In this document: positions 1-5,629 of the stretch, piece by piece
How the letters are laid out: every line of letters begins with the position of its first letter
Position numbering within the stretch: the first letter of the stretch is position 1
Origin: an uncultured Lentisphaeria bacterium
GTDB taxonomy: Bacteria; Verrucomicrobiota; Lentisphaeria; JABSQK01; CAJWLW01
Direction of reading: 5' to 3'
Length of the DNA: 6,029 nt
NCBI GenBank assembly: GCA_913042885.1
Contig: CAJWLW010000298.1
Span: forward strand, 1-6,029
Translations under genes and position numbers: made by a program
The notes under the pieces: generated by a model
Database searches by the model: none
The model's input: only the letters and a program-made list of their open reading frames with translations
What the model was told of the DNA's origin: nothing

Positions 1-600
1 CAGAACTGTTCGACTTCCGCCGTCCGTCTGGTCGGCAGCAGCCAGGCAAATCTCTACGCCTCCATTTCCTCCGGCATCTCGGCGTTGTGGGGCCCGCTGC
101 ATGGCGGTGCCAATCAGGCAGTGATGAAGATGCTCTCGCAGATCCACGAAGACGGCGGCAACACGCAGAAGTATATCGACATGGCCAAAGACAAAAGCAA
201 CAAATACCGCCTGTCTGGGTTCGGCCACCGCGTCTACAAGAACCATGACCCGCGCGCTCAGGTCATCAAGAAATACTGCACCAACACGCTCGAGAGGGGC
301 GCGGAAAAAGATCCGCTGCTGGGGATTGCCCTCAAGCTCGAGGAGCAGGTACTGCAGGACGACTACTTCATCGAACGCAAGCTCTTCCCGAATGTCGACT
401 TCTACAGCGGCATCATCTACAAGGCGCTCGGCTTCCCGACCAACATGTTCACCGTACTTTTCGCCATCGGTCGCATGCCCGGCTGGATCGCCCAGTGGAA
501 AGAAATGACGAATGCTTCGGATGCCAAGATCGGGCGGCCCCGCCAGATCTATACCGGTGCCCAAAACCGCGACTACGTGCCGATCGACCAGCGTATATGA
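1..600 (+). CDS. gltA: Citrate synthase, C-terminal part (5' end outside window)
   Basis: This enzyme condenses acetyl-CoA with oxaloacetate to give citrate and CoA, the entry step of the TCA cycle, in the cytoplasm. The reading frame is open from base 1, so the N-terminal half or more lies upstream. The 199 visible residues include all three classical catalytic residues: His34 of the fragment in GPLHGGAN, His76 in GFGHRVYK, and Asp133 in NVDFYSG (bases 100-102, 226-228 and 397-399). The C-terminal [10 protein letters not shown] segment and the usual short tail are intact, ending at TGA 598-600. The length and these motifs match the hexameric type II bacterial enzyme. The frame was extended 5' of the first in-window start-like codon (TTG at 85) because bases 1-84 also encode conserved family sequence ([14 protein letters not shown]). 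panB follows after 31 nt, so co-transcription is likely. Confidence 0.97.
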   Translation, partial: QNCSTSAVRLVGSSQANLYASISSGISALWGPLHGGANQAVMKMLSQIHEDGGNTQKYIDMAKDKSNKYRLSGFGHRVYKNHDPRAQVIKKYCTNTLERGAEKDPLLGIALKLEEQVLQDDYFIERKLFPNVDFYSGIIYKALGFPTNMFTVLFAIGRMPGWIAQWKEMTNASDAKIGRPRQIYTGAQNRDYVPIDQRI

Positions 601-607
601 CGTTTCG

Positions 608-620
608 CGGACGCAGTCCG
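608..620 (+). promoter_or_regulatory. Small hairpin abutting the panB ribosome binding site
   Basis: CGGAC (608-612) pairs with GTCCG (616-620) around a three-base loop, giving a 5-bp GC-rich stem in the 31-nt gltA-panB gap. Its last base is the first G of the panB Shine-Dalgarno GAGGA (620-624). There is no T tract after it, so it is not an intrinsic terminator. It could damp panB translation or mark an RNA-processing site, but such a short stem can also arise by chance. Confidence 0.3.
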
Positions 621-631
621 AGGACACTATT

Positions 632-1435
632 GTGGCGCCTCGAAAAATAACCATCGCGGAACTGCACCGTCTCCATCGTGAGGCCCAGCCGATTGTCGCG
701 CTGTCGCTGTACGACGCCGTGACTGCTGGGTTCGCCGACGACGCCGGCACCCATATTATTCTCATCGGCGATTCGGTTGGCATGACGATGCTCGGCTATG
801 CCGACACCATTCGCGTCACCCTCGAGCAGAGCCTGCATCATACCGCCGCGGTTGCCCGCGGCACGAAACACGCGATGGTCGTCGGCGACATGCCGTTTCT
901 GACTTACAACGTCGATGTTGCCGAAGCAATGCACAACGCCGGGCGTTATATGCAGGAAGCCGGAGCCGAGGCTGTCAAAGTCGAAGGCGGCCGCAATATC
1001 GCCCCAACAGTCGCCCGCATGGTCGAGGCAGGTGTTCCCGTAATGGGACACATCGGTCTACTGCCCCAGCGTGTCAAGGTCCAGGGGCGATATCGTGTCC
1101 ACGGCCGTCAAGCCGAGGAGGCGCAGTCACTGATGGCGGATGCTACGGCACTGGTCGAGGCTGGCGCCTTTTCCATAGTGCTCGAAGGCATGCCCGCCGA
1201 GCTGGCGAAACAGATTACCGAGTCTGTGCCCGTGCCAACCATTGGTATCGGCGCCGGCGTCCATTGCAGCGGACAGATCCAGGTCAGTCACGATCTGCTC
1301 GGCCTGCTCGAAGCCTACCTGCCGAAACACGCCCGGCGCTACGCCGAGCTCGCCTCGGAAATACGCGACGCCTTTGCGGCTTATGCCAAAGACGTCGCCA
1401 ACCACGACTTTCCAGGCTCGGACGAATCGACCTGA
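632..1435 (+). CDS. panB: 3-methyl-2-oxobutanoate (ketopantoate) hydroxymethyltransferase
   Basis: PanB transfers a hydroxymethyl group from 5,10-methylene-tetrahydrofolate to 2-oxoisovalerate, giving ketopantoate, the first committed step of pantothenate and CoA synthesis. It is a cytoplasmic Mg-dependent TIM-barrel enzyme. The GTG at 632 was chosen because GAGGA (620-624) sits 7 nt upstream and the resulting 267 residues match the family size (264 in E. coli). A longer frame from 512 would overlap gltA by about 90 bp and add no family sequence. Family residues are in place: metal ligands Asp47 (IGDSVGMT), Asp86 (VGDMPF) and Glu118, with Lys116 (VKVEGG), His140 (GHIGL) and catalytic Glu185 (VLEGMP). 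Some usually steady positions differ: SLYD at 25-28 where TAYD is common, GLLPQR where GLTPQS is common, and GAGVHCSGQ where GAGPxCDGQ is common. It is therefore a somewhat divergent PanB, though nothing catalytic is missing. panC and panD are not adjacent in the window. Confidence 0.93.
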   Translation: MAPRKITIAELHRLHREAQPIVALSLYDAVTAGFADDAGTHIILIGDSVGMTMLGYADTIRVTLEQSLHHTAAVARGTKHAMVVGDMPFLTYNVDVAEAMHNAGRYMQEAGAEAVKVEGGRNIAPTVARMVEAGVPVMGHIGLLPQRVKVQGRYRVHGRQAEEAQSLMADATALVEAGAFSIVLEGMPAELAKQITESVPVPTIGIGAGVHCSGQIQVSHDLLGLLEAYLPKHARRYAELASEIRDAFAAYAKDVANHDFPGSDEST

Positions 1436-1817
1436 TCTCGATCGTGGACATGCTCCGTGCAGATCCTCCGGCACACCTTTGACCACCGCTTCAGCATATT
1501 CCGTACGCCACGATTATGTACCGCTATTTACCAGCGACGATAGAAACGACAGCCGCTTGGTTATATGACCCGGAAGCCTGCTAAAGAGGGCTTGGGCCGC
1601 CTGTCGCCTACCTTCTTTGCTTTGGCCCCTTTATCTTCCTATTATCGCCACCATCATTTTCTTGTGGCCCGCCTTGCGGGTTCGTTTCGCCTGACTTCCC
1701 CTCCGCATGCTGCTTGGACGGCCGGCAGCCAGTATCGATTCTGGAACGAAATCTGCGGATTCGAACCTCATGAATTTCCTCCAGTTAACCGGAAACTAAT
1801 TGTCATGAGAGTAGAAA
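1436..1817. other. Non-coding stretch between panB and the receiver-PAS gene
   Basis: No convincing gene is seen on either strand of these 382 bases. The frames that stay open give low-complexity, family-less peptides. The best secondary structure is CCCGC-CTT-GCGGG (1668-1680), followed by TTCGTTT. It could be a weak terminator for the gltA-panB transcript, but the stem is only 5 bp and the T tract is interrupted. A looser stem AAGCC/GGCTT lies at 1574-1578 and 1589-1593. I see no clear sigma-70 or ECF promoter. The promoter of the downstream gene should lie in the last 100-150 bases, which are richer in A and T. Confidence 0.6.
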
Positions 1818-2999
1818 ATGCCACGGATTCTCATAGTTGAAGATGATACACTGCTCGTGGAGAGCCTCCGCGACATGGTGAACCGAGCCGGATTCCAAGT
1901 CGCAGAGGCTGTCGACAGCGGTGAAGCCGCCCTCGCGTTCGTCGAGCATTCCGTGCCGGATGTCGCCATCCTTGACATTGATCTGGCCGGCCAGATCGAT
2001 GGTGTGGAAACTGCTGAGCTACTTGCCGAATTCAACATTCCCATCGTTTATCTGACCGGTACTACCGATGATCACACGCTCCGCCGCGTAGTTCAGACCG
2101 AGGCGAGCGGATTCGTCAGCAAGCCGTTCGATTTTGCTCAACTGCGAATGGCCATTGAAATCGCTTTACAATGCAGCGCGCGGGAACAGTCGGCTGCCAT
2201 ACAGCAGGAAGCTCTGTCCCAGATCATCAACGAAGTCAATCATGCCATTATCATGACCGACAGCCACGGCTACATCACGTATCTGAACCGCCACGCCGCA
2301 AAGCTTACCGGTTGCCCGGCGCCGGCAGCACTGCACAGGCATATCAACGACGTTTTGCAGGCGGTAGACACCGGAATTTTACCGGAATTCCCGGTGGCCG
2401 ATGTACTCGAAAAACGGACACCGCTGGATCTGGATAATCTACAGGTGCGCAATGCAAAGACCGGTGATGTCGTCACGCTCACTGCCGGAAGCGCCGCCGT
2501 CCCCATTGGCGACCGGCATCACCGCCACGCCGCGGCTCTTATCCTGCGCTCTGATGCCGACGAAACCCTGTACATCAGCGAAACAGTGCGCCTCGGCGAT
2601 TACCTGCGCAACGTCGTGGGCGGATTGCTTCGTGCGTATTGCAAAGAGGACCAGATCGCCATCACCGTCCATGCCGGTGACCTGGAATTAGATATCTCAC
2701 TGGCCTTTCCCTCCGGCATGATTGTCAATGTACTGGTTGCCGATGCGATCGCCCATGCCAAACCAGAACTAAACGGCGAGATCAAAGTCGATTTCAACAT
2801 CCGCAATGACCACATGGGCGAACTCTCAATTAACGACGGTGGCGTCGGCCTGCATCCGACCGAACCGCGGGCCTATTCCGAAGCATTGCCCCTGGTGCAG
2901 CAGATGGTTGAGGAGATTGGCGCGAGCCTATCGGTTCGACATGATGCCGCGACAATATTCGAAATTACCTTTCCCTTGGCGGCAACGGCGACCGTGTAG
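1818..2999 (+). CDS. Receiver-PAS protein with degenerate HisKA_2-type ATPase (probable pseudokinase)
   Basis: The protein has 393 residues and three domains. Residues 1-118 are a CheY-like receiver with acidic pocket Glu8/Asp9, phosphoacceptor Asp53 (ILDIDL), Thr80 and Lys102 (SKPF), all intact. Residues about 125-245 are a PAS domain (MTDSHGYITYLN at 146-157). Residues about 250-390 align with the end of the HisKA_2 dimerisation region and its ATPase (LGDYLRNVV, 259-267). The helix with the phosphoacceptor His and most of the second helix are absent: PAS runs almost directly into the ATPase. The N box has Val305, Asp309 and Ala312 where ELVTNALKHA-type enzymes have Glu, Asn and Lys. The G1 box (DGGVG, 340-344) remains, but the G2 glycines are lost (SEALPLV, 354-360). 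No transmembrane segment or DNA-binding domain is visible. I infer a soluble adaptor controlled by phosphorylation at Asp53, not an active kinase. A weak GAGAG (1807-1811) precedes the ATG. Confidence 0.9.
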   Translation: MPRILIVEDDTLLVESLRDMVNRAGFQVAEAVDSGEAALAFVEHSVPDVAILDIDLAGQIDGVETAELLAEFNIPIVYLTGTTDDHTLRRVVQTEASGFVSKPFDFAQLRMAIEIALQCSAREQSAAIQQEALSQIINEVNHAIIMTDSHGYITYLNRHAAKLTGCPAPAALHRHINDVLQAVDTGILPEFPVADVLEKRTPLDLDNLQVRNAKTGDVVTLTAGSAAVPIGDRHHRHAAALILRSDADETLYISETVRLGDYLRNVVGGLLRAYCKEDQIAITVHAGDLELDISLAFPSGMIVNVLVADAIAHAKPELNGEIKVDFNIRNDHMGELSINDGGVGLHPTEPRAYSEALPLVQQMVEEIGASLSVRHDAATIFEITFPLAATATV

Positions 3000-3023
3000 C
3001 CAACCGACCGCCGAACGCAAAAG

Positions 3024-3041
3024 TTCGGGTCTTCGCCCGAA
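3024..3041. other. Stem-loop in the gap before the methyltransferase gene
   Basis: TTCGGG (3024-3029) and CCCGAA (3036-3041) form a perfect 6-bp stem with a six-base loop, about 25 nt after the stop of the receiver-PAS gene. It lacks a T tract on the plus strand (AAAG follows) and is followed only by a short CTTTT on the minus strand. It could attenuate read-through into the methyltransferase gene or protect the 3' end of the upstream mRNA. As a classical terminator it is weak. Confidence 0.4.
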
Positions 3042-3080
3042 AAGTCGTGACGACAGCCCTCCATACGTGTATTTTCCGGC

Positions 3081-3761
3081 ATGTCAGACGATATCTCCAA
3101 CGCACTCGAAGGCTTGCCGCCCTTATTTGTCGAGATCGTGCAGAAGTACATGTACGTCATGTCCCCGGAAGGGTGCGGTGGCCTGCGCATGTTTCACGGC
3201 ACCGAACTGGTGCCATTCTGGGAGGCTGTTAGCCAGGGCTACAGCAATGACGAGCCACCCTACTGGGGCTGGGCATGGCCGGGAAGTATTGCCCTGAGCC
3301 GGTACCTGGTCGATCATCCCGAGGCAGTTCATGGCCGCCGGGTGCTCGATCTCGGTGCTGGCAACGCGCTCACGACACTGGCTGCAAAACAGGCCGGTGC
3401 CGCCCACTGCATCGCCAATGACATCGATCCGGTAGCAATGTACATGGCTGCAGCGAATCAGCGGTTGAACGACCTGGACATCGAACTGCTCAAACAGAAT
3501 CTGCTCGTCAAAGATCCGGAGGCCATTGAGTGCGACGTCATTTTGATCGGCGACATGTTCTACGAGCGCCAACTGGCAGGCGCCTTGACGCCGTGGCTCC
3601 ACCGCGCCTGCGACCTTGGTCGTATCGTCCTGATTGGCGAACCCGGACGTAACTACCCGCCGAAAGAACGCACCCAGGAATTGGCGACCTACTCGCTTCA
3701 GGTCTCGCTGGAACTCGAAAACACGCCGACGCGTATCACGCGTGTGCTGAAGATGAGCTGA
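3081..3761 (+). CDS. SAM-dependent protein methyltransferase, ETF-beta lysine methyltransferase (METTL20) family
   Basis: This is a class I methyltransferase of 226 residues resembling human ETFBKMT/METTL20 and its bacterial relatives (COG3897 type). Features in order: PYWGWAWPG (60-68), the tryptophan-rich entry motif; VLDLGAGN (88-95), the SAM-binding glycine loop; NDIDP (113-117), the acidic end of strand 2 that should hold the ribose; GDMFYE (157-162), matching the family's DxFYD/E signature; and IGEPGRNY (185-192). Characterised relatives methylate lysines of the beta subunit of electron-transfer flavoprotein and lower its electron transfer. That substrate is inferred here, as no etf gene is in the window. 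There is no signal peptide or membrane segment, so the protein should be cytoplasmic. It lies 81 nt after the receiver-PAS gene on the same strand. The ATG at 3081 has no clear Shine-Dalgarno sequence, but the frame offers no better start. The gene ends convergently with the SDR gene. Confidence 0.88.
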   Translation: MSDDISNALEGLPPLFVEIVQKYMYVMSPEGCGGLRMFHGTELVPFWEAVSQGYSNDEPPYWGWAWPGSIALSRYLVDHPEAVHGRRVLDLGAGNALTTLAAKQAGAAHCIANDIDPVAMYMAAANQRLNDLDIELLKQNLLVKDPEAIECDVILIGDMFYERQLAGALTPWLHRACDLGRIVLIGEPGRNYPPKERTQELATYSLQVSLELENTPTRITRVLKMS

Positions 3762-3779
3762 AACCGTGGCGCTTTCAGC
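3757..3779. terminator. Candidate hairpin at the convergent methyltransferase/SDR junction
   Basis: GCTGAAA (3757-3763) and TTTCAGC (3773-3779) form a perfect 7-bp stem with a nine-base loop. The stem overlaps the methyltransferase stop codon. An A7 run lies at 3785-3791. On the minus strand this run is read as T7 before the hairpin, so it is not in the textbook order for either gene. The position between converging genes suggests a 3'-end function, possibly factor-dependent or mRNA-stabilising. Confidence 0.35.
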
Positions 3780-3824
3780 AGGATAAAAAAATACTGTTCA
3801 GCGGCATGCCAAAAGTTTCGCCCC

Positions 3825-4538
3825 TCACGGGTTCCGAATATCGACATGTCGGCCGCTTTCGCCGGCCAAAAGTTTCGGAAACACATCGCAAAGCATGCGG
3901 GCACCAGTCGGTATATCCGGCATACGCTCCGTGCCGCGGGCGCTCCGCAACTGGTTGACGGTCGGATATTTTTTCGCGTCGACAGCCTCGCAAAGGTATT
4001 CCTGCATTGCGGTATCGACGATACCCGGGGCCAGCGACGTAATATGCGTGTCGGGATGCTCGGCAGCATAGACGCGGGTCAGCATGTCGAGCGCCGCCTT
4101 GGATATTGAGTAACCGCCCCACCCCGCCATGGCATGTACTGCTGCGCCGGATGACATGGTCACCACCTGGGTGACCGTTGCCAGGTTCGCAAAAAGCCAG
4201 TCAAGGATTGCCTTGTTCGACCAGACATTGATCTGCATGATCGAAGTCAGATTCTCGATCGTGTCCACATCGAGGTGTTGCATGCTGCCGAAGACGGCGG
4301 CATTGAGCACCACCAGATCGAGCGCCCCGACATCTCCGAGCAATTGGCTGAGGCACCCGGGAATTTCATCGCGTTGCGCCAGATCACAGGACACGTGAGA
4401 AAATTCACCCGCCCGAAATTGGTCGGGAACACGCCGACTAAGGCCGTAAACACGCCAACCATCAGCCAGTAGGCAGTCGGTCAGGCCAGCCCCGATACCC
4501 GTACTGACACCTGTAATAAAAGCATGTTTAATTTTTAC
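3825..4538 (-). CDS. Short-chain dehydrogenase/reductase, sepiapterin/benzil-reductase-like
   Basis: This is a classical Rossmann-fold NAD(P)H oxidoreductase of about 237 residues. Numbering from the GTA at 4538-4536, motifs are TGVSTGIG (9-16, cofactor glycine loop), Arg35/Arg36 after strand 2 (suggesting NADP), NAA (79-81), Asn104, Ser130, Tyr143 and Lys147 (YSISK), then PGIVDT (171-176). The catalytic Asn-Ser-Tyr-Lys set is complete. The SSGAA and VDTAMQ segments resemble the sepiapterin and benzil reductase branch, but the substrate is unknown. The start is the problem. The fold begins at VKIKHAFITG, yet the triplet there is GTA, right behind a G8 run that could act as a Shine-Dalgarno. 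The nearest in-frame standard start is GTG at 4646-4644, which would add 36 residues with no family character; the ATT at 4532-4530 is another option. The longest frame, from 4826, would invade the divergent gene. Position 4538 is therefore a boundary of homology, not a proven start. Confidence 0.85.
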   Translation of the reverse strand, partial: VKIKHAFITGVSTGIGAGLTDCLLADGWRVYGLSRRVPDQFRAGEFSHVSCDLAQRDEIPGCLSQLLGDVGALDLVVLNAAVFGSMQHLDVDTIENLTSIMQINVWSNKAILDWLFANLATVTQVVTMSSGAAVHAMAGWGGYSISKAALDMLTRVYAAEHPDTHITSLAPGIVDTAMQEYLCEAVDAKKYPTVNQLRSARGTERMPDIPTGARMLCDVFPKLLAGESGRHVDIRNP

Positions 4539-4545
4539 CCCCCCC
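4538..4545 (-). repeat. G8 homopolymer at the SDR start region
   Basis: Eight consecutive C on the plus strand (G on the minus strand) lie immediately before the first conserved SDR codons. The run could serve as an over-strong anti-Shine-Dalgarno pairing site 5 nt before the ATT at 4532-4530. It could also be a slippage-prone tract that changes length between cells, or a sequencing-length error. With one fewer G, the upstream frame meets a TAA within a few codons; with one more, a different leader frame is joined. Confidence 0.6.
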
Positions 4546-4633
4546 GATCGAACCTGGTTATCTGATGCAGAGCAGACCCAGAGAGTTTTTCGGATCTGTT
4601 GGAACTCACACCTTGCAGCAACACAATCGACAA

Positions 4634-4661
4634 TTGAATTAGCCACACGACTGCCTACACT
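4634..4661 (+). promoter_or_regulatory. Candidate sigma-70 promoter for the phosphatase-superfamily gene
   Basis: TTGAAT (4634-4639) and TACACT (4656-4661) are separated by 16 bp, with four of six consensus matches in each box. They lie about 125 bp before the ATG at 4787, leaving a leader of roughly 115 nt. The -10 overlaps the -10 of the oppositely oriented candidate at 4659-4686. This was found by eye and has no experimental support. Confidence 0.4.
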
Positions 4662-4686
4662 ATACCCCGTTGCAATACGGCTCCAA
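4659..4686 (-). promoter_or_regulatory. Candidate sigma-70 promoter for the SDR gene
   Basis: Read on the minus strand, TTGGAG (4686-4681) and TATAGT (4664-4659) are 16 bp apart. The -10 is a five-of-six match; the -35 keeps only TTG. Transcription would begin near 4652, just before the in-frame GTG at 4646-4644, and give a leader of about 115 nt to the start of SDR homology. It overlaps the plus-strand promoter candidate by three bases. Confidence 0.4.
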
Positions 4687-4786
4687 TTTGTCCTGTCAGG
4701 CCTTTCATGTTTTCGATTGTTCAATTTTCTGCATATAGACCTGGCCGGCACATAACAGGTTACGCAAACACGGGAAGGACGTCGCG

Positions 4787-5569
4787 ATGAGTACAAAAGA
4801 GTGTTCCATGATTGATGTCGCTCCAACCGTCTGTGCTGCCTTGCAGTTACCTGCCCCCAGGCAAGCCAAAGGCGCTTCCATTCCAGAGGTAGTCACTGAT
4901 CTCGCCGACGTGGACAGAGTAGCGGTTTTGGCCCTTGATGCTCTGGGAATGTTTGCCTGGAATCTTTGGAAAGCCGAGATGCCGTATCTGAGTTCGCTGC
5001 GTGCTCGAAACAGCATCACGCTTCGTTCTGTCATGCCTTCCATAACACCGGTGAACTTTGCGACAATGGTGACGGGAACCGATCTGGCCGGGCACGGAAT
5101 ACAGGCCAAAGAAGATGACTTTGCTTGCGAAACGATTTTTGATGTCGTGCGAGAAGCCAAGGGCAAAAGCGCTGGGGTGGGGTTGGATGGCTACACCGGG
5201 TGTAAACTGTTGGGACGATGTGCCGATATTCTGGGTAACGCCGGCAATCTGTCAGATGATGCGGTGGCAGATACGGTCATCGAGATTGCCGACAGTGCAC
5301 GACCGGAATTTCTGATCGCCCAGTTCGGCAAAGTGGATGATGTTTTTCATCAGCATGGTCCATCAAATCCATTGGTCGTCCCCATGTTGAAAGGGACCGA
5401 TACACGCTTGGTGAGATTGGTTGAGCATCTCAAGCCGCTGGGGTATGGCATTGTGATACTGGCGGATCATGGACAGCACGACGTGACCGAATTCGCTGAT
5501 GAAGGAATCCTCGGGATCCACGGGACCGACAGTCCCGAAGATTGCCTGGTACCATGCACGTGGCTATGA
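4787..5569 (+). CDS. Alkaline-phosphatase-superfamily metalloenzyme (type I phosphodiesterase/nucleotide pyrophosphatase-like)
   Basis: The protein has 260 residues and is a compact member of the binuclear-metal phosphatase/phosphodiesterase superfamily. Visible metal and catalytic sites, in order: Asp51 (LALDALG); Thr87 in SITPVNFATMVTG (85-97), the likely nucleophile; Asp184 with His188 (KVDDVFHQHGP); Asp227-His228 (LADHG); and His245 (IHGTDSPED). This is the order expected for type I phosphodiesterases and nucleotide pyrophosphatases. The substrate cannot be named. There is no signal peptide, which is uncommon in this superfamily and suggests a cytoplasmic enzyme. The N-terminus (MIDVAPTVCAALQLP, 8-22) resembles a motif that usually lies near the C-terminal end of related sulfatase and phosphatase domains. 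The ATG at 4787 is well supported by GGGAAGGA (4772-4779), 7 nt upstream; Met8 is a weaker alternative. The gene is divergent from the SDR gene. Confidence 0.85.
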   Translation: MSTKECSMIDVAPTVCAALQLPAPRQAKGASIPEVVTDLADVDRVAVLALDALGMFAWNLWKAEMPYLSSLRARNSITLRSVMPSITPVNFATMVTGTDLAGHGIQAKEDDFACETIFDVVREAKGKSAGVGLDGYTGCKLLGRCADILGNAGNLSDDAVADTVIEIADSARPEFLIAQFGKVDDVFHQHGPSNPLVVPMLKGTDTRLVRLVEHLKPLGYGIVILADHGQHDVTEFADEGILGIHGTDSPEDCLVPCTWL

Positions 5570-5629
5570 GACCAATGGTCAGTCAAGTAATGCCGGAGGG
5601 AGGCAGTGTGACAGAATCACGGTGCGTAA

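Noticed and set aside
512..631. A longer N-terminus for PanB starting inside gltA
   Set aside because: The extra 40 residues overlap conserved citrate synthase codons and have no PanB similarity; the GTG at 632 has a well-placed GAGGA.
1668..1680. A definite rho-independent terminator after panB
   Set aside because: The stem is only 5 bp and the following T tract is broken (TTCGTTT), and it lies more than 230 bases after the panB stop. Kept only as a weak possibility in the non-coding entry.
1743..1764. An ECF/sigma-E-type promoter (GGAAC ... TCGAAC) before the receiver gene
   Set aside because: The spacer is about 13 bp, too short for the known 15-17 bp, and the -10 does not match.
1756..1772. 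GGATTCGAACC, the reverse complement of a tRNA T-arm core, suggesting a minus-strand tRNA
   Set aside because: The T-stem has a mismatch, and no matching acceptor stem, anticodon arm or D-arm is found in the roughly 75 bases upstream on the minus strand.
1565..1840. Open frame of 91 codons in the panB-receiver gap
   Set aside because: No recognisable family, unusual composition rich in His, Tyr and Pro, no Shine-Dalgarno, and a 23-base run into the receiver gene. Probably random.
3846..4472. Plus-strand open frames antisense to the SDR gene
   Set aside because: They are shadows of the SDR coding sequence, whose motifs on the minus strand are complete.
4539..4826. A 96-residue N-terminal extension of the SDR protein
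   Set aside because: It would overlap the well-supported start of the divergent phosphatase-like gene and cross both promoter candidates, and its translation has no family character.
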